Assembly: GCF_030272895.1 (NCBI RefSeq)
Contig: NZ_JALRNF010000014.1
Coordinates: 62,001-126,000 of the forward strand
Direction: 5' to 3'
DNA: 64,000 nt
From: Pseudomonas sp. BGr12
GTDB taxonomy: Bacteria > Pseudomonadota > Gammaproteobacteria > Pseudomonadales > Pseudomonadaceae
Under the pieces are notes generated by a model. The model saw only the letters and a list, made by a program, of their open reading frames with translations, was not told the origin of the DNA and did no database searches. Of this stretch, positions 19,829-28,938 are shown piece by piece (positions within the stretch are counted from its first letter, which is position 1; each line of letters begins with the position of its first letter). A program made the position numbers and the translations under genes.

Positions 19829-19902
19829 GCTAACTATTCCGGGCGAGGACGCCCTGATTCTAACGGCGCCAGTCGCCCTTGTCGTGCAGTGGAGAGAAGT
19901 GC

Positions 19903-20256
19903 TTGGACAGAGTGTTCATCGAAGGCCTGGAAGTCGATACCGTGATCGGTGCCTATGACTGGGAGCGTGGCATTCGCCAGTGCCTGCGTCTAGACCTGCG
20001 TTTTGCCTGGGACAACCGCCCGGCGGCAGCGGGCGACGACCTGACCCTGGCCCTGGACTACGCCAGCGTCACGGCCCGTATCCAGGCATTTGCCGAGCAG
20101 GCCGAGTTCGAGCTGGTGGAGACCTTCGCCGAGCGCCTGGCCGCGGTGCTGATGAGCGAATTCCAGATCCCCTGGCTGAGCCTCAAGCTGACCAAGCCTG
20201 GCGCCATCCCGGCCGCCACCGGCGTGGGCGTGGAGATCGAGCGCGGATGTCTCTGA
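19903..20256 (+). CDS. folB: Dihydroneopterin aldolase FolB
   Basis: FolB cleaves 7,8-dihydroneopterin to 6-hydroxymethyl-7,8-dihydropterin in folate synthesis. The frame begins [20 protein letters not shown] after the start, with the catalytic Glu/Tyr of the family, and ends [15 protein letters not shown] start at 19903 is chosen because GGAGAG lies nine bases upstream and the resulting 117-residue length is typical; an in-frame upstream TTG at 19879 would add eight residues. It overlaps folK by 10 bases. Confidence 0.93.
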   Translation: MDRVFIEGLEVDTVIGAYDWERGIRQCLRLDLRFAWDNRPAAAGDDLTLALDYASVTARIQAFAEQAEFELVETFAERLAAVLMSEFQIPWLSLKLTKPGAIPAATGVGVEIERGCL

Positions 20257-20756
20257 ACCGGGTTTACCTTGGCCTCGGCAGCAATGTCGAGCGCGAGCGG
20301 CACCTGTGTGCGGGGCTTGAGGCGCTGGCCGGCCTGCTGACCGACATGCACTGTTCGGCGGTGTTCGAGAGCCAGGCCGTAGGAATCAAGAGTGGTCCGT
20401 TTTTCAACCTGGTGGTCACCGGGCTGACCGCGTTGCCGCTGATAGAGCTGGATCGCCGGCTCAAGTTCATCGAGGCCGACAACGGCCGCTACGCCCCTGA
20501 GCGCAAAGGCTTGCCGCTGGATATCGATGTGCTGATGTACAACGATCTGCACGGCACCTTCGACGGGCTGGTGTTGCCCAGGGCCGAAATTCTCAAGAAT
20601 GCCTTCGTACTCTGGCCGCTGTCGTTGATTGCGCCGCAACTGGTGCATCCGGGGGCAGGCAAGAGCATGAGCCAGCTGTGGGAGGAGGCGCGGATCGACC
20701 AGGTGCTTGCGCCGGTGCCATTCGAGTGGCGCGGACAACAGCTGACCGCTATCTGA
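20247..20756 (+). CDS. folK: HPPK-family 2-amino-4-hydroxy-6-hydroxymethyldihydropteridine pyrophosphokinase
   Basis: HPPK transfers pyrophosphate from ATP to the pterin made by FolB. The 169-residue protein has YLGLGSNVERERHL at the N-terminus and PLDIDVLMYND, which holds the two magnesium-binding aspartates. The ATG at 20247 lies inside the end of folB in another frame, giving a 10-base overlap and likely translational coupling. Some pseudomonads carry a second folK beside panB, so this may be the FolB-linked paralogue. Confidence 0.92.
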   Translation: MSLNRVYLGLGSNVERERHLCAGLEALAGLLTDMHCSAVFESQAVGIKSGPFFNLVVTGLTALPLIELDRRLKFIEADNGRYAPERKGLPLDIDVLMYNDLHGTFDGLVLPRAEILKNAFVLWPLSLIAPQLVHPGAGKSMSQLWEEARIDQVLAPVPFEWRGQQLTAI

Positions 20757-20771
20757 GTCCGTGTCGTATTC

Positions 20772-20805
20772 CATCGCGGGGCAAGCCCGCTCCTACCCCG
20801 CGATG
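20772..20805. repeat. REP-type palindrome between folK and cca
   Basis: Arms CATCGCGGGG / CCCCGCGATG enclose CAAGCCCGCTCCTA, the core of the Pseudomonas REP family. It lies in the 51-base gap between convergent folK and cca and may help end both transcripts, although it lacks a T-tract. Confidence 0.75.
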
Positions 20806-20807
20806 AT

Positions 20808-22037
20808 TCAGCCCCTGGCAGCGTCCCTGTAGGCCTTCAGCGCCTTCAGGCGCTCGCCCTTGAGTGCTTCCCCCAGTGCCTGCCCGGTCAGCCCTTGCTG
20901 CACCAGCGGCTGCACCTGCACCGCCCGTGCTGCCGCCGCGGCCCCGCGCAGGTAATCGGCCTGTGGATAATCCCGCTGTTCCAGTCCCTTGCGCCCGCGT
21001 GCGTCCATCTCGCAGGCGGCGATGAATTCCTCGAAGCGCTGCGGGCGCCGATAGACATCGAAGCTCTGCAGCAGTTCGAGCAGGGTCGAGGCCTTGAGCT
21101 CCAGGGCGCGATGGCAATGGGTGTGGTACTCACCGACCAGCAGGGCCAGTTCCTGGCACTCCCGTGGCGCCTTGAAGCGCTGGTTCACTGCCTTGATCAG
21201 CTTCAGCCCGCGCTGCTCGTGAGCGATGTGCCGTGGCCATTCCTCTTCGGGGGTAAGGCCTTTGCCCAGGTCATGCAGCAAACAGGCCCAGCGCACGCTC
21301 AGGGGCTGCTGGTGCCGGGCGGCCTGCTCCAGCACCGACAGGGTATGCAGGCCCGTGTCGATCTCCGGGTGATGGGCCTCAGGTTGCGGCACGCCGAACA
21401 GTGCGTCGAGTTCGGGCATCAACTCCTTGAGGGCGCCGCAGTCACGCAGCACCTGGATGAACACCTGGGGTTGATCCTCCATCAGCGCCCGGGCGATTTC
21501 CTTCCAGCTGCGCTCGGCGGTCAGCGCCTGGAGCTCGCCGGAACCGCTGAGCTGACGCATCAGCTCGATCGTTTGCGGGGCTACCCTGAACCCCAGCCCG
21601 GCGTAGCGGGCAGCGAAGCGCGCGACGCGCAGTACGCGCAAGGGATCTTCGGCAAACGCCGGGGAAACATGGCGCAAGATTCGGGATTCTAGGTCTTTCT
21701 GGCCGTGATAGGGGTCGTAGACCCTGCCCTGTTCGTCCTCGGCCATGGCGTTGATGGTCAGGTCGCGACGGATCAGGTCTTCTTCGAGGGTTACCTCGGG
21801 GCTGGCGTGGAACGTGAAACCACCGTAGCCGTGGCCGCTCTTGCGCTCGGTGCGCGCCAGGGCATATTCCTCGCCGCTGTGCGGATGCAGGAACACCGGG
21901 AAATCGGCGCCTACGGGCCGATAGCCCAGCGCTTGCATCTCTTGCGCCGTGGCGCCGACCACGACCCAATCGATGTCACTGACCGTTCGGCCGAGCAAGC
22001 GGTCGCGCACGGCGCCGCCGACTTTGTAGATCTGCAT
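20808..22037 (-). CDS. cca: CCA-adding tRNA nucleotidyltransferase
   Basis: This enzyme adds or repairs the CCA 3' end of tRNAs. The 409-residue protein has the class II polymerase head with [11 protein letters not shown] and the D-x-D motif in [10 protein letters not shown], the [10 protein letters not shown] segment, and a C-terminal HD domain (LLHDLGKG). The ribosome site GGAGG is nine bases upstream but sits inside a long hairpin (22044-22087) that also looks like the spoVR terminator. Confidence 0.97.
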   Translation of the reverse strand: MQIYKVGGAVRDRLLGRTVSDIDWVVVGATAQEMQALGYRPVGADFPVFLHPHSGEEYALARTERKSGHGYGGFTFHASPEVTLEEDLIRRDLTINAMAEDEQGRVYDPYHGQKDLESRILRHVSPAFAEDPLRVLRVARFAARYAGLGFRVAPQTIELMRQLSGSGELQALTAERSWKEIARALMEDQPQVFIQVLRDCGALKELMPELDALFGVPQPEAHHPEIDTGLHTLSVLEQAARHQQPLSVRWACLLHDLGKGLTPEEEWPRHIAHEQRGLKLIKAVNQRFKAPRECQELALLVGEYHTHCHRALELKASTLLELLQSFDVYRRPQRFEEFIAACEMDARGRKGLEQRDYPQADYLRGAAAAARAVQVQPLVQQGLTGQALGEALKGERLKALKAYRDAARG

Positions 22038-22087
22038 GAAAAACCTCCGTTGATGCCACAGGATAACCTGTCTGGCAGCAACGGAGG
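22038..22087 (-). promoter_or_regulatory. Terminator-like hairpin containing the cca ribosome binding site
   Basis: On the minus strand, starting six bases after the spoVR stop: CCTCCGTTG pairs with CAACGGAGG, TGCC with GGCA, and ACAGG with CCTGT around loop TTAT, 18 pairs in all with small interruptions. The 3' arm ends GGAGG, the cca Shine-Dalgarno, and is followed by TTTTTC and then the cca ATG. It therefore resembles an intrinsic terminator and an RBS-sequestering hairpin at once. Confidence 0.7.
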
Positions 22088-22093
22088 GCTGGT

Positions 22094-23656
22094 CTAGAGG
22101 TGCACCACGGCCAGGTCCATGCGACCGTAGTCTGCTTCGCCGTGCTCGCCCCGTGGCGGCACGTGGTGGGTTTTCATGATCTGGTCGCCTTGCAGCGTCT
22201 CCAGGTGGATATCGAAGCCCCAGAGGCGATGCAGGTGCTTGAGCACCTCTTCGGTGGAGTCGCCCAGTGGCTTGCGGTCGTGTTGCTGGTGGCGCAGGGT
22301 CAGCGAGCGGTCGCCACGGCGGTCGATGCTCCAGATCTGCACGTTGGGTTCACGGTTGCCCAGGTTGTACTGGGCCGCCAGGGTTTCACGGATGATCCGG
22401 TAGCCGCCCTCGTCGTGGATGGCCGGCACCAGCAGGTCTTCGCGCTGGTCGTCATCGAGGATGCTGAACAGCTTGAGGTCGCGGATCACGGTGGGTGACA
22501 GGTACTGCAGGATGAAGCTCTCATCCTTGAAGCTGCTCATGGCGAACTTGATGGTCGACAGCCAGTCGCTGCCGGCGATATCGGGGAACCAGCGGCGATC
22601 CTCCTCGGTGGGATGCTCGCACATGCGACGGATGTCGCGGTACATGGCAAAGCCCAGTGCATAAGGGTTGATGCCGCTGTAGTAGGGGCTGTCGAAGCCG
22701 GGCTGGAACACCACGCTGGTGTGTGACTGCAGGAACTCCATCATGAAGCCTTCGGTGACCAGGCCTTCGTCGTACAGGTCGTTCATCAGGGTGTAGTGCC
22801 AGAAGGTGGCCCAGCCCTCGTTCATCACCTGGGTCTGGCGTTGCGGGTAGAAGTATTGGGCGATCTTGCGCACGATGCGCACGACCTCGCGCTGCCAGGG
22901 TTCGAGCAGCGGGGCATGCTTCTCGATGAAGTAGAGGATGTTCTCCTGGGGTTCGGCCGGAAAGCGCGCGTTGTCCCGTTCGCTGTTCTTGTCGGCACCC
23001 TTGGGGATGGTGCGCCACAGGTCGTTGATCTGCTTTTGCAGGTGCTCTTCGCGCTCTTTCTGCCGCCGCCGCTCCTCTTCGGCGGAAATCGGGTAGGGCC
23101 GTTTGTAGCGGTCCACGCCATAGTTCATCAGGGCGTGGCAGGAATCGAGCAGGTCCTCGACCGCATCGATGCCATGGCGCTCTTCGCACTGGGTGATGTA
23201 CTGCTTGGCGAACACCAGGTAATCGATGATCGAGCTGGCGTCGGTCCAGGTGCGGAACAGGTAGTTGCCCTTGAAGAAGCTGTTGTGCCCGTAGCAGGCA
23301 TGGGCAACCACCAGTGCCTGCATGCACATGGTGTTTTCTTCCATCAGGTAGGCGATGCAGGGATCGGAGTTGATCACGATCTCGTAGGCCAGGCCCATCT
23401 GCCCACGGCTATAGGATTTCTCGGTGCTGAGGAAGTGTTTGCCATAGGACCAGTGGTGATAGCCCAGGGGCATGCCGACGGAGGCGTAGGCATCCATCAT
23501 CTGCTCGGCGGTGATCACTTCGATCTGGTTGGGGTAGGTGTCCAGGGCATAGCGCTCGGCCAGGCGGCTGATTTCCCGGTCATAGGCCTGGATCAGTTCG
23601 AATGTCCATTCGGACCCGGTGGAAAGGGGGTGGCGCTTCTGCTCTCTGGCGGTCAT
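22094..23656 (-). CDS. SpoVR family protein
   Basis: A 520-residue SpoVR-family protein (E. coli YcgB). The biochemical role is unknown; members occur with PrkA and YeaH and are induced in nitrogen starvation or stationary phase. Typical blocks such as [29 protein letters not shown] and [11 protein letters not shown] are present; no signal peptide or membrane segment is seen. The start overlaps the yeaH stop by four bases (ATGA), so it is the third gene of prkA-yeaH-spoVR. Confidence 0.95.
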   Translation of the reverse strand: MTAREQKRHPLSTGSEWTFELIQAYDREISRLAERYALDTYPNQIEVITAEQMMDAYASVGMPLGYHHWSYGKHFLSTEKSYSRGQMGLAYEIVINSDPCIAYLMEENTMCMQALVVAHACYGHNSFFKGNYLFRTWTDASSIIDYLVFAKQYITQCEERHGIDAVEDLLDSCHALMNYGVDRYKRPYPISAEEERRRQKEREEHLQKQINDLWRTIPKGADKNSERDNARFPAEPQENILYFIEKHAPLLEPWQREVVRIVRKIAQYFYPQRQTQVMNEGWATFWHYTLMNDLYDEGLVTEGFMMEFLQSHTSVVFQPGFDSPYYSGINPYALGFAMYRDIRRMCEHPTEEDRRWFPDIAGSDWLSTIKFAMSSFKDESFILQYLSPTVIRDLKLFSILDDDQREDLLVPAIHDEGGYRIIRETLAAQYNLGNREPNVQIWSIDRRGDRSLTLRHQQHDRKPLGDSTEEVLKHLHRLWGFDIHLETLQGDQIMKTHHVPPRGEHGEADYGRMDLAVVHL

Positions 23657-24924
23657 GTCGCTAACCTGCGCTGGAAGAGTTCACGGAAGACCGGATAGAT
23701 ATCGCCGGCCGACACCAACTGTTGCTGGGCGAACGTATCGGCAAAGGCTTCGCCGATGCGTTCGTACTCGAACCACAATGCCTGATGTTCGCGAGGGGTG
23801 ATCTCGACATAAGTGTAGTACTGGACGAACGGCATGATCTGCTTGGTCAGGATCTCGCGGCAGATCGGTGAGTCGTCGTTCCAGTTGTCCCCGTCGGACG
23901 CCTGGGCCGCGTAGATGTTCCACTCATTGGCCGGGTAGCGTTCGGCCATGATTTCCTGCATCAGCTTCAGGGCGCTGGAGACGATGGTGCCGCCGGTTTC
24001 CCGGGAGTAGAAGAACTCCTCTTCGTCGACTTCGCGGGCGCTGGTGTGATGGCGAATGAACACCACTTCGATCTTGTCGTAGTTGCGCTTGAGGAACAGG
24101 TACAGAAGGATGAAGAAGCGCTTGGCGATGTCCTTGGTGGCCTGGGTCATCGACCCGGAAACGTCCATCAGGCAGAACATCACCGCTTTGGAGCTGGGGT
24201 TGGGCTGCTTGACCAGCAGGTTGTACTTGAGGTCGAAGGTGTCGAGGAACGGCACGCGGTTGATGCGCGCGCTCAAACGCGCGATTTCCGCTTCGATTTC
24301 CTGGATATCGCCGAAGTTGTCTGGCTCTTCGCGTTTCAGCCGCTCCAGTTCCTCCTGGGCGGCGCGCAGTTTGGCGCGGCTGCTGCCGGACAGGGCGATG
24401 CGCCGGGCATGGGCCGAACGCAGGGTGCGAATGATGTTGATCCGGGATGGATTGCCTTCGTTGCTGATACCGGCACGTACGGTCTTGAAGGTGTCGGTAC
24501 CGGCCAGGTGACGTTTGACCAGGTTGGGCAGCTCGAGGTCCTCGAACATGAATTCGAGAAACTCCTCCTGGGTGATCTGGAACACGAACTCATCCATGCC
24601 TTCGCCGGAGTTGCCCGCCTTGCCGCGGCCACCCCCGCCGCCACCGCCCTGGGGCCGGGCGATATGCTCGCCAGCGGTGAATTCCTTGTTGCCCGGGTGC
24701 ACGATGGTCTGCTTGCCGCCGCGGCCATGGTGCAGCACCGGTTCGTCGATGTCGCGACCGGGGATGCTGATCTGTTCGCCATGCTCCATGTCGGTGATGG
24801 AGCGGCGACTCACGGCCTCCTCGACGGCTTTCTTGATGTGGTCACGGTAACGCCGCAAAAAGCGCTGGCGGTTGACCGTGCTCTTGTTCTTGCCGTTCAG
24901 GCGTCGGTCGATCACATAGCTCAT
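23653..24924 (-). CDS. YeaH/DUF444 family protein (VWA-like)
   Basis: A 423-residue DUF444 protein. Its C-terminal half resembles a von Willebrand A domain with the metal-site segment [11 protein letters not shown] (D-x-S-x-S), and a glycine-rich stretch of about ten glycines occurs near residues 95-105. It is the usual partner of the PrkA kinase and SpoVR. A GGAGG lies upstream of the ATG. The 104-base gap from prkA contains a large hairpin. Confidence 0.94.
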   Translation of the reverse strand: MSYVIDRRLNGKNKSTVNRQRFLRRYRDHIKKAVEEAVSRRSITDMEHGEQISIPGRDIDEPVLHHGRGGKQTIVHPGNKEFTAGEHIARPQGGGGGGGRGKAGNSGEGMDEFVFQITQEEFLEFMFEDLELPNLVKRHLAGTDTFKTVRAGISNEGNPSRINIIRTLRSAHARRIALSGSSRAKLRAAQEELERLKREEPDNFGDIQEIEAEIARLSARINRVPFLDTFDLKYNLLVKQPNPSSKAVMFCLMDVSGSMTQATKDIAKRFFILLYLFLKRNYDKIEVVFIRHHTSAREVDEEEFFYSRETGGTIVSSALKLMQEIMAERYPANEWNIYAAQASDGDNWNDDSPICREILTKQIMPFVQYYTYVEITPREHQALWFEYERIGEAFADTFAQQQLVSAGDIYPVFRELFQRRLAT

Positions 24925-24956
24925 AGGCCCCTCCGGGGAGCTGAAGACTCAAGCTT

Positions 24957-25013
24957 CAAGCCGCAAGCCGTGCCAGGCGATGTGCCGGTGCCTGGCCGGG
25001 AGCTTGCGGCTTG
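24957..25013 (-). repeat. Large two-tier hairpin between prkA and yeaH
   Basis: Outer arms CAAGCCGCAAGC (24957-24968) and GCTTGCGGCTTG (25002-25013) are perfect 12-bp complements; inner arms GCCAGGC (24972-24978) and GCCTGGC (24990-24996) form a second 7-bp stem. It lies inside the operon, after the prkA stop, and may protect prkA mRNA or reduce read-through into yeaH-spoVR. Confidence 0.75.
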
Positions 25014-25028
25014 CCACTTACAGCTCGG

Positions 25029-26951
25029 TCACTGCGATTTTCTGACTCGCAGGTACCATTCCGAGAGCAGCCGAACTTGCTTGTCTGTGTAACCGCGTTC
25101 CACCATGCGGGTGACGAAGTCGTTGTGTTTTTGCTGATCCTCTTTGCTGGCCTTGGCGTTGAAGCTGATGACCGGCAGCAGGTCTTCGGTGTTGGAGAAC
25201 ATTTTCTTCTCGATCACCACCCGCAGCTTCTCGTAGCTGAGCCAGGTCGGGTTCTTGCCATTGTTGTTGGCCCGGGCACGCAGGACGAAGTTGACGATCT
25301 CGTTGCGGAAATCCTTCGGATTGCTGATGCCCGCCGGTTTCTCGATCTTCTCCAGCTCCTCGTTGAGGGCGATGCGGTTGAGGATCTCGCCGGTTTCCGG
25401 ATCGCGGTATTCCTGGTCCTGAATCCAGAAGTCGGCGTACAGCACGTAGCGGTCGAAGATGTTCTGGCCGTACTCGCTGTAGGACTCCAGGTAGGCGGTC
25501 TGGATTTCCTTGCCGATGAACTCGATGTAGCGCGGCGCCAGGTATTCCTTCAGGTAGCGCAGGTAGCGTTCGCGCACCTCGGCCGGGAACTGTTCCTGTT
25601 CGATCTGCTGTTCCAGCACGTACAGCAGGTGTACCGGGTTGGCGGCGATCTCATGGGGGTCGAAGTTGAAGACCTTCGACAGGATCTTGAAGGCGAAGCG
25701 GGTCGACAGGCCGTTCATCCCTTCATCGACACCGGCGGCGTCGCGGTACTCCTGGATCGACTTGGCCTTCGGATCGGTGTCCTTGAGGTTTTCGCCGTCG
25801 TAGACCCGCATTTTCGAGTAGATGTTCGAGTTTTCCGGCTCCTTGAGGCGCGACAGCACGGTGAACTGGGCGAGCATCTTCAGGGTGTCGGGAGCGCAAT
25901 GGGCCTTGGCCAGCGAGCTGTTGAACAGCAGCTTGTCGTAGATCTTGATCTCGTCGCTGACGCGCAGGCAGTACGGCACCTTGACGATGTAGATCCGGTC
26001 GATGAAGGCCTCGTTGTTCTTGTTGTTGCGGAAGCTGTGCCATTCCGATTCGTTGGAGTGCGCCAGCAGGATGCCGGAGTAGGGGATCGCACCCAGGCCT
26101 TCGGTACTGTTGTAGTTACCTTCCTGGGTCGCGGTCAGCAACGGGTGCAGGACCTTGATAGGCGCCTTGAACATCTCGACGAATTCCATCAGGCCCTGGT
26201 TGGCCCGGCACAGGGCGCCCGAGTAGCTGTAGGCGTCGGCGTCGTTCTGTGGATATTCTTCGAGCTTGCGGATATCGACCTTGCCCACCAGGGCGGAGAT
26301 GTCCTGGTTGTTCTCGTCACCCGGTTCGGTCTTGGCCACGGCGATCTGGTTGAGGATCGAGGGGTACAGCTTGACCACCTTGAACTGGCTGATGTCGCCG
26401 CCGAACTCGGCCAGTCGCTTGGTCGCCCAGGGCGACATGATGGTGTTCAGGTAGCGCCGTGGAATGCCGAAGTCTTCTTCGAGAATGGCGCCATCTTCGG
26501 TGGCGTTGAACAGCCCCAGGGGCGACTCGAAGACCGGCGAGCCCTTGATGGCATAGAAGGGCACCTTCTCCATCAGTTGCTTGAGTTTTTCAGCCAGCGA
26601 GGATTTACCGCCCCCCACCGGGCCGAGTAAATAGAGGATCTGCTTCTTCTCTTCCAGGCCCTGAGCGGCATGGCGGAAGTAGGAGACGATCTGGTCGATG
26701 CATTCTTCCATGCCATGGAAGTCTTCAAAGGCCGGATAGCGACGGATCACCTTGTTCGAGAAAATCCGCGACAGCCTTGAATTGTGCGAGGTGTCGACCA
26801 GCTCCGGCTCGCCGATAGCCATCAACAGGCGTTCGGCTGCCGAGGCATAAGCACTGCGATCGCTCTTGCAGAGTTCGAGATACTCTTGCAGCGAGAGTTC
26901 TTCCTGACGGGTGGACTCGAAACGTTGTTGGAAGTGGCTAAAAATACTCAT
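25029..26951 (-). CDS. PrkA serine protein kinase / AAA+ protein
   Basis: PrkA (E. coli YeaG) combines an N-terminal AAA+ module with a C-terminal kinase-like domain. The P-loop LLGPVGGGKSSLAEKL is near residue 100, followed by the Walker B region and the conserved ILLAHSNESEW. The 640-residue form starting at 26951 has AGGTGA five bases upstream and matches the family length; an upstream in-frame start would add 42 unconserved residues. It heads prkA-yeaH-spoVR, a set linked to nitrogen starvation and stationary phase. Confidence 0.95.
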   Translation of the reverse strand: MSIFSHFQQRFESTRQEELSLQEYLELCKSDRSAYASAAERLLMAIGEPELVDTSHNSRLSRIFSNKVIRRYPAFEDFHGMEECIDQIVSYFRHAAQGLEEKKQILYLLGPVGGGKSSLAEKLKQLMEKVPFYAIKGSPVFESPLGLFNATEDGAILEEDFGIPRRYLNTIMSPWATKRLAEFGGDISQFKVVKLYPSILNQIAVAKTEPGDENNQDISALVGKVDIRKLEEYPQNDADAYSYSGALCRANQGLMEFVEMFKAPIKVLHPLLTATQEGNYNSTEGLGAIPYSGILLAHSNESEWHSFRNNKNNEAFIDRIYIVKVPYCLRVSDEIKIYDKLLFNSSLAKAHCAPDTLKMLAQFTVLSRLKEPENSNIYSKMRVYDGENLKDTDPKAKSIQEYRDAAGVDEGMNGLSTRFAFKILSKVFNFDPHEIAANPVHLLYVLEQQIEQEQFPAEVRERYLRYLKEYLAPRYIEFIGKEIQTAYLESYSEYGQNIFDRYVLYADFWIQDQEYRDPETGEILNRIALNEELEKIEKPAGISNPKDFRNEIVNFVLRARANNNGKNPTWLSYEKLRVVIEKKMFSNTEDLLPVISFNAKASKEDQQKHNDFVTRMVERGYTDKQVRLLSEWYLRVRKSQ

Positions 26952-27009
26952 GACGTCACCTCGCTCGATACGTGGAGCCGACGCCGGATCAGTCAGCTGA
27001 TGCTGGCAT

Positions 27010-27036
27010 GCAATCGGCACTGCCGATTGCTGTATA
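27010..27036 (-). promoter_or_regulatory. Candidate prkA promoter with 9-bp inverted repeat at the start site
   Basis: On the minus strand a -10-like TATACA (27031-27036) is followed at once by a perfect inverted repeat GCAATCGGC / GCCGATTGC with a three-base loop (27010-27030). A hexamer TTTACA lies 14 bases upstream of the -10, which is short for sigma-70. The repeat would be an operator at +1 or a 5' end hairpin of the mRNA. Confidence 0.45.
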
Positions 27037-27234
27037 CCCCCCAGAACACCTGTAAAGTCGCTACCGATGACCCGCACGCCGGTGTACCGGCTCTCCCCTT
27101 TTTTGGATGGCCTGGGCTTAAGGATAGTTCGTTCTCGGCGAGGTCAAGGGCCGTTGGATGAATTGTTGCCGGCGACCGTTCGTCAGGTCAGGCGCAAGCC
27201 CGCACGGGACGCGGGCTGCAGGAATTGAAAAAAA

Positions 27235-27564
27235 TTATTCGGCAGAGCCTTGAGCGGTTTCGGCAGGGTAGCTGCCGCGCCACAGCTCGAAGCCGCCGTC
27301 GAGGCTGTAGACGTCGGAGAAGCCCTGGCCGATCAGGTAGGCCGCGGCGCTCTGGCTCGAGTTGCCGTGGTAGCAGACCACGACTGTCGGTGCGTCGAGG
27401 TCGGCATTGCGGATGAATTCCGCCACCGAGTGGTTGTCCAGGTGCTTCGCGCCAGTGATATGGCCGGCGGCATAGGCTTGCGGGTCGCGAATATCGACCA
27501 CGACCGCACCTTGTTCGCGCAGGGCCTGGGCCTGCTCGGGAGGGATGCGTTTGAATTCGCTCAT
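27235..27564 (-). CDS. glpE: Thiosulfate sulfurtransferase GlpE (rhodanese)
   Basis: A single-domain rhodanese of 109 residues that moves sulfane sulfur from thiosulfate to acceptors such as thioredoxin or cyanide. The active loop has Cys64 in [10 protein letters not shown], the six-residue loop of true sulfurtransferases. It is the last gene after apaG-apaH, with a 14-base gap and AAGGAA upstream. Confidence 0.94.
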   Translation of the reverse strand: MSEFKRIPPEQAQALREQGAVVVDIRDPQAYAAGHITGAKHLDNHSVAEFIRNADLDAPTVVVCYHGNSSQSAAAYLIGQGFSDVYSLDGGFELWRGSYPAETAQGSAE

Positions 27565-27578
27565 GGGTACGGTTTCCT

Positions 27579-28454
27579 TCAGGACTGGTCGTTCATTCTA
27601 TCTGGTTGTGGCGCTGCTGGCTGGGGCCGTACGGCGCCCTGGTCATTGCACTCGCAACGATGGAATTCACCGCTGTCGACGTTGTACAGGGTCATGGCCC
27701 CGCCCCAGACGCAGCCGGTGTCCAGGGCGACGACCCCGGGCTCCTTGCAGCGTCCTTCCAGGGCCGCCCAGTGGCCGAAGAGGATCTTCACATGGCGCGA
27801 GCGACGGCCCTTGTGCGCAAACCAGGGCTTGTAGCCCGGCGGGGCGGTTTCAACGCCTTCCTTGCCCTTGAGGTCGAGCTTGCCCTCGCTGGTGCAGAAG
27901 CGCATGCGGGTGAAGTAGTTGGTGATCACCCGCAGGCGTGTCACGCCGCTGAGGTCCTTGCTCCACTTGTTCGGCTCATTGCCGTACATGCCATCGAGGT
28001 AGGGCTTGAGGCGGTTGTCGTCGTGCAGCACCTCTTCCACCTCGGCCGCCAGCGCCAGGGCCTTGCCCAGGGTCCATTGCGGCGGGATGCCGGCATGCAC
28101 CAGGACCACGCCGCGCTGCTCGTCGTAATGCAGGAGCTTCTGCCGACGCAGCCAGTCGAGCAAGTCGGCGGCGTCCGGGGCCTCGATGATCTCGCGCAGG
28201 GTGTCGCTCTTTTTCAGGCGCTCGATGTTGTGCCAGGCCGCCAGCAGGTGCAGGTCATGGTTGCCCAGCACGCACACCAGCGAATCGCGGATCGAATAGA
28301 GAAAACGCAGGGTCTCCAGCGACTCCGGGCCGCGGTTGACCAGGTCGCCGACCAGCCACAGACGGTCGACGGCCGGGTTGAACCTGACCCGTTCCAGCAG
28401 GCATTTGAGCGGTTGCAGGCAGCCTTGCAGGTCGCCGACGGCGTACACCGCCAT
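27579..28454 (-). CDS. apaH: Symmetrical bis(5'-nucleosyl)-tetraphosphatase ApaH
   Basis: ApaH hydrolyses Ap4A to two ADP and also removes Np4 caps from RNA 5' ends. The 291-residue metallophosphatase has GDLQGC at residues 7-12, [11 protein letters not shown], and GNHDLHLLA, the phosphodiesterase metal motifs. Its ATG shares one base with the apaG stop (TGATG), so translation is coupled. Confidence 0.97.
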   Translation of the reverse strand: MAVYAVGDLQGCLQPLKCLLERVRFNPAVDRLWLVGDLVNRGPESLETLRFLYSIRDSLVCVLGNHDLHLLAAWHNIERLKKSDTLREIIEAPDAADLLDWLRRQKLLHYDEQRGVVLVHAGIPPQWTLGKALALAAEVEEVLHDDNRLKPYLDGMYGNEPNKWSKDLSGVTRLRVITNYFTRMRFCTSEGKLDLKGKEGVETAPPGYKPWFAHKGRRSRHVKILFGHWAALEGRCKEPGVVALDTGCVWGGAMTLYNVDSGEFHRCECNDQGAVRPQPAAPQPDRMNDQS

Positions 28455-28834
28455 CAGTGCAGCGCTCCGGGCACGGCCAGGCGGAAGGGGGCGATGACGG
28501 CGTCGAAGCGCTTACCGTCTTCGGCGAACATCTGGTAGCTGCCCTGCATGGTCCCGACCCGGGTGCTGATCACCGCGCCACTGCTGTAGGTGTGGCTCTT
28601 GCCGGGCTCGATCAGCGGCTGCTGGCCGATCACGCCGGCACCACGCACTTCTTCGACCTGGCCGTCACCGTTGGTGATCAGCCAGTGACGGGACAACAGC
28701 TTGGCCGTAAGCGACCCGTTGTTCTGCACGGTGATGGTGTAGGCGAAGGCGAAACGGTCGTTTTCAGGATCGGATTGTTCTTTGAGAAAGCGGGTCACGA
28801 CACTGACGTCGATCTGATAGCGGGGATCTGACAT
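28454..28834 (-). CDS. apaG: ApaG protein
   Basis: A 126-residue immunoglobulin-like-fold protein of the ApaG family, with [21 protein letters not shown] and VVGQQPL-like blocks around residues 28-65 and GTMQGSYQM near the end. Its biochemical role is unsettled; it is nearly always beside apaH and affects cobalt and magnesium phenotypes in enterics. AAGG lies upstream of the start. An inverted repeat and a long hairpin separate it from rsmA. Confidence 0.95.
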   Translation of the reverse strand: MSDPRYQIDVSVVTRFLKEQSDPENDRFAFAYTITVQNNGSLTAKLLSRHWLITNGDGQVEEVRGAGVIGQQPLIEPGKSHTYSSGAVISTRVGTMQGSYQMFAEDGKRFDAVIAPFRLAVPGALH

Positions 28835-28853
28835 GCAAGGGGCCTTGGAAACA

Positions 28854-28876
28854 GACGCAAATACGGCGATTGCGTC
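28854..28876 (-). repeat. Inverted repeat 20 bases upstream of apaG
   Basis: Perfect 7-bp arms GACGCAA / TTGCGTC with a 9-base spacer, just before the apaG ribosome site. It may be an operator or a leader hairpin for an apaG-apaH-glpE transcript. Confidence 0.45.
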
Positions 28877-28901
28877 AGTCTAGGCCATTGGCGGGGGTGC
28901 C

Positions 28902-28927
28902 GGCCAGTCATGCGGGCATGACTGGCC
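28902..28927 (-). repeat. Perfect 12-bp hairpin between rsmA and apaG
   Basis: Arms GGCCAGTCATGC (28902-28913) and GCATGACTGGCC (28916-28927) with two bases between. It begins about 11 bases after the rsmA stop in transcript order and has no T-tract. It probably marks the boundary between the rsmA and apaG transcription segments, or stabilises the upstream mRNA. Confidence 0.65.
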
Positions 28928-28938
28928 AGGCGAGGGCC

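Noticed and set aside
24616..24660. Simple repeat of glycine codons in yeaH as a possible phase-variable tract
   Set aside because: The poly-glycine stretch is encoded by mixed codons, and such a glycine-rich segment is normal in YeaH proteins.
26952..27077. Extension of prkA by 42 residues
   Set aside because: The extra part is unconserved in appearance and covers the likely promoter; ATG 26951 has a good ribosome site.
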